Positions 1 to 13,818 of a stretch of 64,000 nt of DNA are shown here, piece by piece (position 1 is the first letter of the stretch; each line of letters starts with the position of its first letter). The translations under genes were made by a program, and so were the position numbers. The stretch covers positions 1 to 64,000 of the forward strand of contig ML210284.1 of assembly GCA_004369085.1 (NCBI GenBank). Reading direction: 5' to 3'. Origin of the DNA: Coprinopsis marcescibilis (lineage: Eukaryota > Basidiomycota > Agaricomycetes > Agaricales > Psathyrellaceae). A model generated the notes under the pieces. It did no database searches. It was given only the letters and a program-made list of their open reading frames with translations, and was not told the DNA's origin.

Positions 1-945
1 GTATCAGCCAGCCGTTCTGTAAATCTGACTACTAGCTTTACCCATATTCAAGAGTGAACAGTAATAAGTACTTCTTAGAGTAACAACAAGAAATCCCGCC
101 ATTTGAGCATCATGCTATCGGTTGGGCGCCAATGATTTGAGTGCCGGCTTGGATTGTAAATGATCGGCAGAGCAGCCTCCGAGTCGTTCTTCCTCAAGTG
201 GGGCCCACTAGATGAAATAGGACTAGCTCCGTAGCTCTTTAGTTGTCGATCGTTGCCTAATAGAGTACCTTCTACTTGTATGACCACTTTAACTCCTTTC
301 ATCGCGAGTCTTTCCGCTTGATCCAGTGGACGCCACTGATCATGAACCTTCTACATAATCACCCATTTCTTGCCTTGAAGTACGCAGGGAGAACATACAG
401 CGACCGGGATTAAAATAAATGGGACGATGGGCTACTACGGCAGATAAGCTACGGTTTTGTGAAGCAAAACGGGGCGTAGCGGCCCCGGGGACGCGAAAAC
501 CCCGGTTCCGTACCGACCTCTGTACCCTCCCGCCAGATGATCCCACGATGATGACTCTTTATGTTCTCCTGGGACGATACCATCTTAAACACATCTCAAT
601 CTTCTCCTTCTTATTGACTCTGATCCGCTGCCTGAAGACGAGCTAATTTAGTAACAGTCCTAGGATTCCAACCATGTATCGAACGACACAAAGCCCAGGA
701 GCAAGGGGGCGCGTCCATGCCCCAATCCATGGTTACAGCCTGAACCGTGGTTGCCTGTTTTCACTTACTGTAGGGCAATGTCAGCTTTGACATTTAGAAA
801 GTTTGGGAATCAGGGGTAACCAGTTCCATCTCGGCGTGGTGGATACCAAACGCCGGGACCGGGAAGAAGGAGTGCCGCCTTCGAACTTGTCTTCGAGTTT
901 CCACCGGATCCGCTTCTCGTTCTCCCTAACTTACCGTGACGACAT
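1..945. other. Intergenic, no gene recognised
   Basis: I see only short open frames without family resemblance and no clean intron chain. The last 100-200 bases presumably hold the promoter and 5' leader of the thioesterase gene that starts at 946. Confidence 0.5.
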
Positions 946-1822
946 ATGCCTACCGACACCGCAGCCTCAACAGTGCGAGTCGCGGACGCACCAAAAAACC
1001 CCAGATACGATTCTTCGAAAGTTGCAGGCAATGCACCTCCAGAAATCAAAGAGTTCATCGCGAATGCCAAAGAGTATAATTGGACATACGACCACCCTCG
1101 TTACAGAGATCAGCCGTATTTTGGAAAAGGCATTCAAAACAAGTTCCAAGTTACGGAAGTCTCCGTGCTCAACAAGGCGGACGAAGAGAAGAAGCTGGAG
1201 GGGAGGGTCGTTGTTGAATTGATTGTTGGTGAAGGTGAGCGTATTCGCGTTCACGTTTCAAAAAGACAGTTCATTGACGTTAAACCAAACTATAGACATG
1301 ATAAACGGCAGCGGAAATATTCATGGAGGTTGTTCTGCATTCCTGGTCGATATGTAGGTCACCACGTACTTTTCATCTTTAGTCTCTGTTATGATGGACC
1401 CCCCAACCTCTTCATGACATCACAGGTGCTCCTCCATGGCAATCAGCACTCTCAAACTGGCGACTACGGGGAAGGACGACCTTATTGTGTCGCAAGCGAT
1501 AAATATGATTTACCATTCCCCAGCTGCAGTGTATGTCTTCCCTGCATTCCGCAATTTGTCGGTGCTCATGTATGATACGTTTGCGATATCCTCAGAGGAG
1601 ACAAGTTACGCATCGTCAACACCTCCGTGACTGTTGGAAACAGAGCACAGTCTGCTCGAACAGAGGTAATCATAAGCACGCGCCCCCTTGCTAGATAGCC
1701 GACTCACTTGCAGCTTAATCTAGATTTGGAACGCGACACACAATCGACTGGTAGCTTCGGGGACACATGTCACAATGTGCCCTTCACCTCCTCCAGACAG
1801 AAAAAGACAGTCAAAAATGTGA
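946..1822 (+). CDS. Acyl-CoA thioesterase-like protein (hotdog fold, PaaI/4HBT type)
   Basis: Five exons: 946-1234, 1296-1353, 1426-1530, 1596-1665, 1724-1822; 206 aa. After splicing the protein carries the hotdog-thioesterase core: 'NGSGNIHGGCSAFLVDMCSS' around residues 100-120 (the HGG turn and following helix), then 'VSQA-NM-YHSPA' and 'GDKLRIVNTS', and a last strand 'A-H-RLVASGTHV'. In this family the domain hydrolyses acyl-CoA thioesters as a dimer or tetramer. The first 90 residues are a variable extension with no clear targeting signal. Unspliced reading gives a misleading 209-residue frame that loses the family signature; all four introns are GT-AG with consistent phases. The substrate cannot be told from sequence. 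Confidence 0.85.
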
Positions 1823-2048
1823 AGCTGCTTTGGTCGACAGTACCGAATAGTGTACCAAATTCGCTCTGCATCAACCACTAAAAGCACAATTGTGTTGACC
1901 CCAGGTGCAATCAAGTTGTTCAAAAAGCATGCACCTATTAGACGACCACCTCGAGGCATTATCTAGGCCGACTCTGATTGGTCGTTCGTCCTTGTCCTTC
2001 GCTAGCTAGAGTTGAGGTTCCCGGAGTTTCCGGACTATAAAAAATATA

Positions 2049-2600
2049 TTGTTAGCCACCGTCTCCACGAAGTCCAAAACCCAACTGACGAATCATCCGC
2101 GATTTCTGTGCTGGGCTAGGATTCAGGAATCCACCGGCCCTGCCTCGACCTTTGAATTCGGTTAAAATTTCGTCCTCTGTGTACGCAAAGGAAGCGTCAC
2201 CCCAAAGGCTGCGTGTGGTTGTTCCAGGTACGCTCAGAAAACTGCGCCTCGTCTCGTATCCTTCTTGGAATAGTGACAGCCATGATTTTGGCCCGGAGAT
2301 GCAACGGGAGGTCAAGGTCAAGTTAAAGCCGTTCCTGTGTTCACAAGGTTTATTGAAGTTCCGTGTGCGTCCGAGCAGTGAACGAATGTCTCTGTAAAAG
2401 TTGTCAGTCAGAGTCATCAAACGCGACTGACGCAACCATTCCGTACCTGTTGAATTTCGCTTTTTTCAGCGATTCTTTGGGCAATTTGATACGCGATTGT
2501 TCGAATGAGGGGATCGGTAAGGTTTCTTTGCCTATCTCCCGCGAAAGAATACGATGAAAGTAGCGAGGGGGTTGCCGTCCTCGGAACTAGGCTTTTTTAT
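2049..2600 (-). pseudogene. Probable remnant of a NACHT/STAND NTPase
   Basis: On the minus strand, a frame upstream of 2437 reads 'LLSSYSFAGDRQRN' followed by 'DPLIRTIAYQIAQRIAEKS'. This resembles the segment of mushroom NACHT NTPases after the Walker A helix ('FFFSR....PLI.TIAYQLA'). A possible splice donor follows at 2436. Downstream, an open frame down to 2052 has no recognisable motif. The Walker A lysine region itself and all later NACHT parts are absent, so this is a fragment and probably a dead one. Confidence is limited because the similarity rests on about 35 residues. Confidence 0.35.
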
Positions 2601-2859
2601 GTTGATAACCTGCAGGGCCGCTGGTCCTTGGTGCTTCCATGACCAGCTATCCTTGCGGATCTCTACTGAAGAATATTTGGAACCGGTTGCATGATATCAT
2701 TCTGGGTTTTCCTGGTCCAAAGGCAAGAAGGGAGCAAAGATTTTCGATAGTTGTGGAACAGAGGCAAACACGCTTCGCCGCCCATCAAGTGGCGCGACCT
2801 ATTACTATTAGTACCGCGACGCGACCAGCGCCGCGCAATTTGCGTCGTTACTCAATGCC

Positions 2860-2961
2860 TTCCGTCGATGTCGCAACCACCAAGCCAACCCACTTATAAC
2901 TCATGTCTACCTCCATCGACGTCGCAACCACCAAGCCACCCGCTTATTAACTCGTGTCCAC
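2860..2961. repeat. Tandem direct repeat, two 51-nt units
   Basis: Units 2860-2910 and 2911-2961 share the core 'GTCGCAACCACCAAGCCA' and the same ending. They differ at several positions. The repeat lies about 170 bases upstream of the Old Yellow Enzyme start, in the presumed promoter region; no function is evident. Confidence 0.7.
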
Positions 2962-3096
2962 ACTTTAAAATAGGTTTCGGACGAAACACTGGAGAGTCTC
3001 TGTCTTGAGACCGGTCATTCATGACGTCTGTGGAACTGGAAGAAGCCTTCACCACCACCTCAAACTCGACTTAGACAGACCCAGAGGCATATATAA

Positions 3097-4663
<1,567 letters not shown>

Positions 4664-4894
4664 CAAGTTTGATATTAGTTGTAACGTATGCAGTGACACA
4701 AGTATCAAATACAGTGTCACTATCAATCTACTTTATAAATTCTTTCGTTGATCACACCCCGCAATGTCTGCAGGACTTAAGTAAGAGAAAGGTTGTGACA
4801 TTTTCCAGTGGTACTCCCGATGGAGTTTAAATATCCAATCTGTGCGACCGAAACAACAGCAGAATGCCCGAGAACAAGATATAATGTGAGCAAA

Positions 4895-7216
4895 TCACTC
4901 GGCCACGTCCCACGCATCCTTCTTCAAACTGTATGCCCTTCCCTCACTCTCCAACAACTCCAGAGCCTCTCCCACACTGTCCCGCCTCACATATCTCCAC
5001 TGATCGTCCTTTCTCATATACCCAACCAATCTGTTGAGCTCGACACCAGCATACGGGGCTGCAGTTTCGGCCTTGCCTCTGCTAGCAGCCTTGACCTTTG
5101 GCAAAATATCGGCGATATGGTCCGCAAGCAAAGGTATCTTCAAAGAAACATACGCCTCCTCGTTGGAGTTTGGCTCCGAAAGCACATCATCCTCACCCAC
5201 ATCGTCCATGCTGATGTTGATCCCAGACCTCGAGTGCCCAAAAATCGATGTGAATCCGGCGGTGGTGTTGGCGCGTTCATCTCCATCGAAAGTGCGATTC
5301 GTGGTGTTCGACTTCCACATCGCGGTGGTATTTGCCCGGTCTTGGAGTTCGGAGCATGGCCTGACTGGCCCGGTCCAAAAGACAATGCTCCCTTCATGGT
5401 ACAGCTCGATGAGCGAATTACTGAATAGGCGTTTCACGTCCTTTGCAGTCGGCTTGAGCTCGCGTTGCTTGCTACTCGTAGACGAGGACGGTGGTGGTGG
5501 TTGTTTCGATTTGCTAGTTGATGTGCGCGCTTGAGATTGACGTTCCTTGGCGACCTTTTTGGCATTTCGCATTTCTTGCCGCAGAACACGTTTGGCGAGG
5601 AATGCCAGTTCTGGCACGCGTCGAAGATATGACAGGGTGTAGCCTTGTGTTGGAGGTGGGTTTTGCGAGCGTTGGGCATCCAGATCGTCAATAATGGGCA
5701 TGTTCCGAAGGGCCGCTAAGCTGGGACCTCCGTAGCTGATCCTTCCTAGCGAGAAAGGTTCGATTGTGGGATGGCGAGAGCTAGAACTCGACAAATGATG
5801 TTGCGATGGACGTGGTGTAGTGTGACGGGATTCTGGGTCTTTTGGAGCAGAACGCGATAGCCTAGGTCGTTTAGTTGGTGTTGCTTCGGTGTGTTGCGTT
5901 ACATTGAAGGAAGGGGCCATGAATGGGTCGTTGTTGATATCCTGGGTGAGCTGTGGGTCATGGTCCATAAAATGCTTGAGATATATTCGAAAGGTGTTTG
6001 GCCTTAGGTCTGCTGAACGGAGTCTGGATGGGTGTCGAAGTTTTAGAGGCGACTAGAGAGCAAAGATTAGCATCATCTACCGCAAGATGGAATAGAGCTG
6101 CTCACACGCTGAGCTTCTGATTTCACTGGGCTCGAAGCAACTGAAGTGCCTGGGCTAGATGGTATATCAAATCGAGCCGGTGTCTGTTTTGGACCAACAA
6201 CGGATCGAGACGGCGTTGCATGACTTTTTTCGGGCTTGAATTCAGGGATAACAAAAGGTTCCCGCAGAGAGTAGTGCTGCTCGTGAAGTTTTCGGACGTT
6301 CCGATAGTGTCGTAGCTCCTCGTTGAAAGTACCACATTTTCCTGTCCTCTTGTGAGCACTCTTAACGTGTAAGTCGTTGTCGACGTACCTATCTGGCTCG
6401 CCACCAGCTGGCGTTCGTTGTACTTGAGCACGACCTTCCCCTCGCAGCACACAGCGTCTCCAACTGTAGCTATGGGCTCCGGGAGGTCTGAAAGAACGTC
6501 CAATTTTGATGACGACGGTTTGGACGGCGAAGACTTATCCGCCCTCTGTAGTGCGACTTTGGAAGTACAATCGATTACACCCGTTCCATCGTCAACTAAT
6601 GTAGGTCAGTTCCTGAGACAGCAGAAGCGCGAACGAATCGACGAACTGGTGTAAATGATCCTGCTCTCATAAACTGTAACCCCCACCACCATTCCCACCA
6701 ACCTAACATTTCTGCACGGAACTCGTCCAAGCCAGAAGAAATCGGGTCCTACAGCGATTTTAGATGGGATACACGCGAGTAGGGGTCTAACTCACCACTG
6801 CTGCTCTCCTTCATCTCGTGTACATCGCCTATGTGACACGAAGCAGTTGCATCCGCTGTGACGGCCCATTTGAAGATTTCTTGGTGCGTTGGCAACTCTT
6901 TCGACTCGATCTTCGATGCTCTCGGTCGCTGCCTATCTGTGCTTGATCTCTGACCCTCGGCAGGCGTTAGCATGGATGTTCTATTGTGAGTAGTCTGCTT
7001 GCTATTTCTCTTGTTGATGAGACGAGGATGGCGGTGCTTATCGCGATGTTTCAGGTTCTTCGGTGTGCGAGACAGGTATTCGTAGTTCTGGAGACCGCTT
7101 TCTTTCAAGTACACAGTCTCTAGAGCACCAGTAACATTGGTCGTGTTCAAGTTCAACTCAACGCAATCACGACCTTGACTCGACATGATTGTTGAGATCA
7201 ACGAGGATCCTGTCAT
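4895..7216 (-). CDS. stn1: CST complex subunit Stn1 (telomere capping)
   Basis: Five exons, read from high to low: 7216-6796, 6748-6647, 6595-6389, 6341-6106, 6052-4895; 707 aa. Stn1 binds single-stranded telomeric DNA with Ten1, caps chromosome ends and helps fill-in synthesis. The OB fold is clear across three introns: 'FFWLGRVPCRNVRLVGMVVG', 'YESRIIYTIDDGTGVIDC', then 'VGDAVCCEGKVVLKYNERQLVASQIGKC' and 'NEELRHYRNVRKLHEQHY', about residues 145-270. A conserved 'LRHPSRLRSADLRPNTFRIY' block follows near residue 325, and the C-terminal 180 residues look like the winged-helix part. The first 110 residues are a long basic extension; a second ATG at 7186 could also be used. The five splice junctions restore the family order exactly, so I am confident despite low overall conservation in this family. 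Confidence 0.9.
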
Positions 7217-7502
7217 TGTGGCATCCCGACAAACAGTGGCAACGTGGGACAGTGATTGTATTATCGGTTGTTGGACACACTTTCAGACTTTCTCTCTCTT
7301 AAGTAGCTTTTCTCCCAAGCTTACATTGGCGTCGTAGGGCTTCAAAGGGATTCACAAGTGGCGGCAATGCCACACAAAAAGGACAGCCAACGCTATAAAA
7401 CGAAGCCCATCTCCAGCTTTTTCATGCATCTTTCCCCGCATTCCTTGCATACCCCCCCAGCAAAGGCATTTTCGGAACTCCGTACGCTTGGTAGATCGAC
7501 AA

Positions 7503-8210
7503 ATGGACCGTCCTCCCCCGTATCCTTTGTGGCTTGCAAATATTCTCATGGAACCTACAGCTCCCCTCGCTCACCTGAAGCTCGTCGACGTGGCGCTTCC
7601 CGAATTCCCCATGGACACCCCATTAACTGGCTGCATGGTTGAATTGAAAAATCTCGAAACCCTTGAACTTGCCGAATCGGCGGAAGTCCTAGCCGGGGTG
7701 TTGTACCACTTGAAGATTCCTAAGAAGGCCTCGGTGACTCTAACCTGCCAAAACTGTAACCTCGCGATCACGACCGACCAATCTGCTCCTTTAATCGAGG
7801 CGCTCTTCCGTGCTTGGGTTCTTGCTCCAACGTCTGAAGGAGGATCTCGCGGTCCCCTTCGTGCACTTCAAATTGAACGATCTTCTGGTGTTCGCCGTCT
7901 TTCCTGCTGGTTTGAGGACCTGAAATTTACCACACCTGTCGCGAATCGTGCACCACCCCTCCTTACCCTCATCTTCCCCGAGACCTGTAACCTTGGAGAT
8001 CTTTTACCCATTCTTTTATCAAAAGGAACCCTCGAAACATTGGAAGTGGTCGATTATTCCAACGAACCAAAAGACCTAGGATATCTTGCTCTGTCGAGCT
8101 CTTTGAAAACCGTCTATCTGCGTGGAAATAGCAATGGCAGCTGGAAACTAAAGGAGAAATACGCGGGTAACGCTTTCTCCTTTCTCCAGGAAAAAATAAC
8201 CTGCTCGTAG
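7503..8210 (+). pseudogene. F-box/LRR-type C-terminal fragment
   Basis: A single open frame of about 235 codons has the leucine pattern of the LRR half of mushroom F-box proteins: 'LAHLKLVDVALPEFP', 'KNLETLELAES', 'LRALQIERSSGVRRLS', 'SSLKTVYLRGN'. The F-box itself (usually within the first 80 residues) is missing, and no upstream exon supplies it. After the stop at 8210 further F-box-like sequence continues in another frame to about 8400. This suggests a decayed member of a large, fast-turning-over family rather than a working gene; expression of the open part cannot be excluded. Confidence 0.45.
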
Positions 8211-9050
8211 GACGACGCAACACGATAAAGCTCAAGACCTTGTTGAATTTTACTCAAGAGGGGAACATGGCTTTTATCCGAGTTGTGAAGGGCTTCGAAA
8301 TGTCGAAGTACCCGAACCCGACTTCTGTGTTGGTCAATGTAATGAGCTGGGTTGGAAATAGGGGCATCTCAGCTGCAGGTGATGGAACTGGAAATCCGGA
8401 TGCGTTTCAGTGATGGAGCTGGAAAATTCTATTGTGTATTTATAGCCTCGTGTATCAAGTGTTCAGCCATATGATATCGTCTTTGAACTCTAATTGGAGG
8501 TTTGTCGGCTTCGAAGGACCATCGTTGGCCTCTGCCGATATGCAGTTCATAAAAATAGTAGGGTGCTACCGAGGAACACCCGGTTTCTGGAAACTTCCTT
8601 CGACATGGAGCGACAAAACATCCTGTTTTGTGCAACAATTATGAAATCGATGGTACTAATATAAGAAAAGGGGGCTTCTAAATATGGTGAAGTACCTCAG
8701 TTACTGGCTCCCAATCCTTTACGATCCTCCCGCCATCCTTCGGTTCGGGACCAGCAAGTACTAGTTTGCTGTTTCAAAATAATGACCAAGCGCCACCCGA
8801 CAGTTCCACGGAATGAAATTACTTCAGATACTACGCTGGATAGGATGGAGGGAATTGCTGATACACGGCGCGCGCCTATGCAGGCCCAGACCGTCACGAA
8901 CCATTTTTCCAACACACGAAGCGTATATGCCCCCGAATCGAAGATAGAAGACAATCTATCCTTCGAGACGACATCAATAAGACGGCGCCTTGAAGACTTC
9001 GAATCATGTGTGCACGTTGAAGTCTGCTAGTGATGTGCAGGTGCTTCGGA
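8211..9050. other. Intergenic; tail of the F-box remnant, otherwise nothing recognised
   Basis: Roughly 8211-8400 still resembles F-box protein sequence in a shifted frame. A minus-strand frame at 8697-8954 (85 codons) has no recognisable motif. I see no RNA gene. Confidence 0.4.
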
Positions 9051-9498
9051 TTATCTAGACGCCTCTGGGCCTGAGCCGGGACGACCAGCTTGATCCGCGC
9101 ATGGCACGTTCGCGTCTGGCACCACAGGGGATGGGAAAGGGAAAGGTGGTGGAGGGATGTTGGTCATAAATTGGAGCTCGTTCTTCACGATTTGGTCGTT
9201 GGCGTATTGCTGGTAAGATGGGGGAGGCGGTTGGTTATTCCGTGCGTTCCTTCGTGCAATCCGCGCTGCGTTGTCCAACGCCATCTCAAAGTTGTTTGAC
9301 TTGTTTCTCTCTATGCCAGTGGGGCGCAAGTCAATTGAAATGATATCATCGATCAAAGATAGTCTTTAGGCACTCACTTGAACGAGCCCTGAGAGCCAAG
9401 GCGGTGATAACACCTCCGATGATAAGAGCCACAGTAACTGCGATTACAGCTACAAGGGCCCTGCCACTAGTGGAAGAGAGACTGAAAGGCGGGGACAT
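9051..9498 (-). CDS. Small single-pass membrane protein, function unknown
   Basis: Two exons, 9498-9378 and 9310-9051; 126 aa. Residues 14-36 form one clear transmembrane helix ('ALVAVIAVTVALIIGGVITA'), followed by a basic cytosol-type stretch 'RARSKRNKS' and a helical 'ALDNAARIARRNARNN' segment. The tail is proline-rich ('PPPPSYQQYA', 'PPPPFPFPSP'). The intron has GT-AG ends and restores phase. A longer start at 9576 (26 more residues) is possible. This arrangement is common in small agaricomycete membrane proteins; 'PPPPSY' resembles PY motifs bound by WW-domain ubiquitin ligases, which is only a suggestion. No family name recognised. Confidence 0.65.
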
Positions 9499-12132
9499 TG
9501 TCAAAGGGTATCTCTGTACGAGGGGATTGATTTTCTCCAGAGTTGGAGCTCGAGGCAGTCTTATACGCATATTCATCGGACGAAGGCCCTGCCTTGCGGG
9601 GGAGTGCGGAAAAAATGTCCTTTACCTTTGGTTCTTTGATGTTTTCCTGTGGAATGGCATGGGGCTGCTGTGTTCTCGAACCCTCGCGTTCTGGTCAAGA
9701 ATCATGGATCGACCACTAATTATAACCTACTGGAAGATAAATGATTAACAGAACTGTGTCCAGGATAATATGTGTCAGAAAAGAAAATGCTTCGAACGGC
9801 CGATTATCGCAGAACTGCACTCATCCGCTGTGTTCCCTGCAGGTGCCGTGGTACTGACCTCCTGTGGCAGTAACTTGCTAGTAGTGGCCGCATGGATAAT
9901 AATGGAATTTTTTTGCTCATACTTATTTGCAGAGCGGAGTTGATGCGAGCCTCTTCGCTCGGACCAAGAGGCGGGATGGGTTCCCGCGCACATGTCTCCA
10001 GACTCCTGCTACTGAACCATCATGATCAGCCCCGGGTCATGATGGGGTCACTGTCTTTGCGTAGTAGCTCAGAGCTCAGATTTCACTGCTGCATGTATGT
10101 CCATAGCCCCTATCAAACTGCAAGTCGGATGCGCTGAGATATACTACTTAGTACTATAGGAGGTGGTAAGGTTGGCTGCCGAATATGAGCCATTTGGAGC
10201 GGAAACATATCGTTTGTGAAGTACCTATCTATGGAATAACGGTTCTCCTCATCAGCCCTTTTTAAGCGTTCACTAAGTTGCTGCTATATAAAAGCTTACA
10301 TCTCCCGAACCCCTGCCAAGGGCCATCCGTAAGTTGCGTTCAAGGGACTATTCTCTGGTATGCCACTATAATCTGGGCACACGGATGGAGAGGCGAGGCA
10401 AACCTTCTCCTGGGGCTTTTAGGTATGGGAAAGATCTTGCAGATTAGGAGAAATGTTTACGAGCGTCCTTCTTTTGCCTAGATCGGATGCCAAAGAAACA
10501 GTGCCTGAAATAGCGACCATCGTCTCCATATTGCCCCTGTATGCATCAGCCATTTCCACCATGCAGCTTACCTCGAGGACACCAGCCACACTCTTACAGC
10601 TTGCCTTTCCGATCAGTTGTAAAGTCTGCGATCGAGCCACTGTGCAAGATCATCGACTCCGACAGCGCACCCCTCGGTGGTCACGGACAAGTCCATAGCA
10701 TCCGAAAAAGAGAGTCCAGATGAAGGTAATTACTACCAGTTGCTCGATCTCAGACTCATGTTCGGTACTGTCAGCATCATATCGGAGAATCTAATATACA
10801 CAATACCATCCATCATCCAAACTAGACCAGCTTTCTGGGTCAAGAAGGCGCCCAAAGACTCCCGTTGTGAAGCACCAAGCCATTGGATATGTAGGGCTTA
10901 ATATGAACGAGCTCCAAATGCAGCGTATGTGACAAACGTCGACACCCTCCTGCAATTTCCACGCACCATGGCCCATGTGAGATCGTGTAAGCGCCTATTT
11001 AATGACATGCGTTAGCTATTTTACTGCATGCTCTCACAGGTTCAAAGTCTGCACAGCAGGACGACTTATCACCGTCGCACTCAGAGTGCCGCTCCAGATT
11101 ATAAGTATCTCACGATTTAGCGCCCAGATGAAGCGTCAGAAGTTCGAAGAGCCCGGGATTCCTTGAAAGGAGCAAGTACTCTACCCCCAAAGAGAGCCTT
11201 AGAGTGAGGTCACTTCGGCGGTCTGGTCAATAGTATCAGCTGTGAGCTGGGACAGCCTCGGTGGTCCCGTAGGAGTCTACTTAGCGCGTGAGGACATACT
11301 TGGTGATATCTCCAGACAGCTCGAGCCTGGAGAACCGAGATCACCAGCTTGGCGTCGAGTCCTTATCAGTACCTTCCTCATCGTGTAACCGGGAAAGCAG
11401 TCGCTGCAATCAGTTTCTGATGGTACACTTATGTATGGCCCTGGGTTTGGTTTCACAATGGTTGGATCTGACTACGGGGTTATCAAGTCTATGATCATAA
11501 ACGATTATAAGTAGCAAAAATTGAATGCATTGGTATCATTAGCTCACCGATACGACTACAACTTAAACGTTATTCCAAGCATTTCAAGAATCTCGCTCTC
11601 CATCTCTATTTAACAGTTTGTCAAAGCCTTTACTCGAGGCTTGGTCAGAGGTCTCAAGCTCAAGCCAAATGAAGTTCGTGCGGTGCTGAAAGCCTGCTGT
11701 CAGTTGGCTGAACATGTGATGACCTGAACGACGAATCGACAAGTTATAACGTCAAATGATTGTGATGCTTTGCTGCTTGGAAATTTCCCAAAATGCGGAC
11801 TGGGTTGACACTGTCCGTCGTGTTCGCAGAATGTCATGATCATATGATCGCACTGATATTATGTTTATTATGCCCGGATGCCCACTGTGGATGAATGACG
11901 TCAAATATCCGGAGGGCCGGAAGCCTTGTGTTCAACCCCAGCAGATGCGAAATAGTCCTACATTTGCAAAAGAGCGTGTCAAAGATTGGGGTATCATCAG
12001 ACGTGACAGGGTCTGTTCAATACGATATTATACAAAAAAGAGACTATCTATGCTCTTCATACAGGACAAATCCACATCGCTATGAATCCCGTTTTCGCTC
12101 GGTCGCTCCTGGTAGATGCGGTCCACGAGCTA
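9499..12132. other. Gene-poor stretch, possibly degraded coding sequence
   Basis: Short frames on both strands look partly hydrophobic, notably on the minus strand between 10,420 and 10,980 (for example 'TFIWTLFFGCYGLVRD' near 10,690-10,730), but I could not join them into a convincing gene. It may be a decayed membrane-protein gene. No transposase, reverse transcriptase or terminal repeats were seen. Confidence 0.4.
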
Positions 12133-13818
12133 TCATACTTTGGTGGAGATATACTGCGTCGTTGTGATAGTGATCCCCGTGCTCTCTGTCCCCACCGTAG
12201 TAGGACCCTTTGCTGTACGGGCAGCAACATGGAACTGGACGTCCGACATTGGATAGTTGGAGGAATTAGCGTATTCCATGGTTCTTTCTGAGACGCGGTA
12301 TAGATGCAGAATCATGCGACATGCGAGGATGCAGTGGAGAATTGCCTGAGGACTAGAGACACTGTTAGCCAACGGGAAGTCAGTTGTAAGCAGTTCGGGC
12401 ACGTACACTCCCATAATGAATCGCAATTCTTGCTCCTACACACGGACATACTGTGAGATCAAGGTGGCGGAAGAAATCAAAATGGTACCCACAGGAGGCA
12501 ATGCGTTATAAACAATCATGTTTGTGATCGAGATGACTGCCGACGGTTTAACAACAGAAGAGACGGAGAAGAAGTGCAGCGTACTTGAGAGGACAACGAA
12601 ATAGGCGATACCAGCATTGTTGAAGGCGGTAGCGAGTTTGTTCCCAGATTCTCGGAATCTCCAAAAGCCGGCGATACTGAGAATGAGGATCACTGATAGA
12701 CGTTACAGGTTCAGGAATAGCGGTGAAGGAAGAAGGTACTTGTTGGCTCACATGTTCCGCTGCTCATGAGGAGTCCGGCACCAATGGCGAGCCTTGAACT
12801 GTCAGCGATATAAAAGCAGCTCATAATACTGGGGATTGGCGAAGGTTGATCTAAAAAGCGTACGTTCAGCTATAGAGCCATGTGGTCCGAAAACTACGGA
12901 TACGTACAAACGCTGGTGACGGTAAACAGGTAGATTGTCCCAAATAGCGCGCCATGTACGCCCTAGAGTGTGTCATATCAAGGTGTGTAGAAGGAGGCTT
13001 TCTGCACCGCGGGTTGCTTACCACAAATTGGAATATCAGCCAGCTACGAATGAGCCATCCTCCACCACATATCACGGACACTCGTATGAACATAATCGCT
13101 GTGAGGTACTTTATTAGAGGCGGATTCCAGGCGATATTTTGTTGCACTCACATTCGGCGATCACAACTCCAACTATCATCATGTCTAAACATCCATGGTC
13201 AGGGTGGGTATCCAGAATGAAACCGAAGAACTAACAGGTTGATGCTGTCGACATTTGACCACATCTCTGAGGAAAGTCAAAGATCAGAGGCGTTTCGAGC
13301 AACGCACTTAATATGTTACTCACTACGAAGTCGGACGTTGCATTGAAATTGACTGAAAGGAAATGAGATTGCTTGGTAAGTGCTTTACTCCAAAGCGAGT
13401 CAAAGTCAGCACGCACCGTAGATCCAGAGCGGACCATATGCAAACAGGAAGTATCGGGAAAGGATGAAGAGAACTTTAATGAGACTCCATTTCTTCGGCC
13501 AAAAGAGGCGGACTTCATCGGGCAGAGTGTGGAAGTAATCGACAAGCTGGACACCATGTTAGTTCTATCGGGATTGTTTGAGAACCGTGACTACTTACCA
13601 CAAGGGTGAAAAGAGCGGCTATGATATCATTGCAAACTCAGTTTTGGGACAATTGTGAAGAAGGCTGGTGGGTTTACCTAGGCATCTCTGAATAGACACA
13701 CGTCAGCATCCCAATCTGAAAGCTCAAACAGGACGTTACTCACATTGACCACCTGCCGATTGTATGCTACTTGTGTAAGAGTGGCAATTAAAGCTGGATC
13801 CACTCCCTCCGACGACAT
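12133..13818 (-). CDS. DUF6533 domain-containing seven-transmembrane protein
   Basis: Thirteen exons for 329 aa: 13818-13744, 13687-13678, 13636-13599, 13546-13417, 13352-13324, 13266-13236, 13184-13152, 13098-13022, 12962-12908, 12850-12752, 12692-12585, 12536-12452, 12352-12133. The N-terminus contains the DUF6533 core 'DIIAALFTLVLVDYFHTLPD' plus 'WPKKWSLIKVLFILSRYF'. Further hydrophobic segments follow ('MMIVGVVIAES', 'LFGTIYLFTVTSV', 'FVVLSIISITNMIVY'), ending with the typical 'PQAILHCILACRMILHLYRV' and a polar tail. The family is a large basidiomycete set of receptor-like membrane proteins without known ligand. Exon 2 is only 10 nt; without it the reading frame cannot be joined. All twelve introns are GT-AG and every phase closes, which is strong support for the model. 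Confidence 0.87.

Noticed and set aside
10278..10976. A second DUF6533- or DUF6534-like membrane gene
   Set aside because: Hydrophobic pieces occur on the minus strand, but I found no chain of exons with matching phases or a diagnostic motif.
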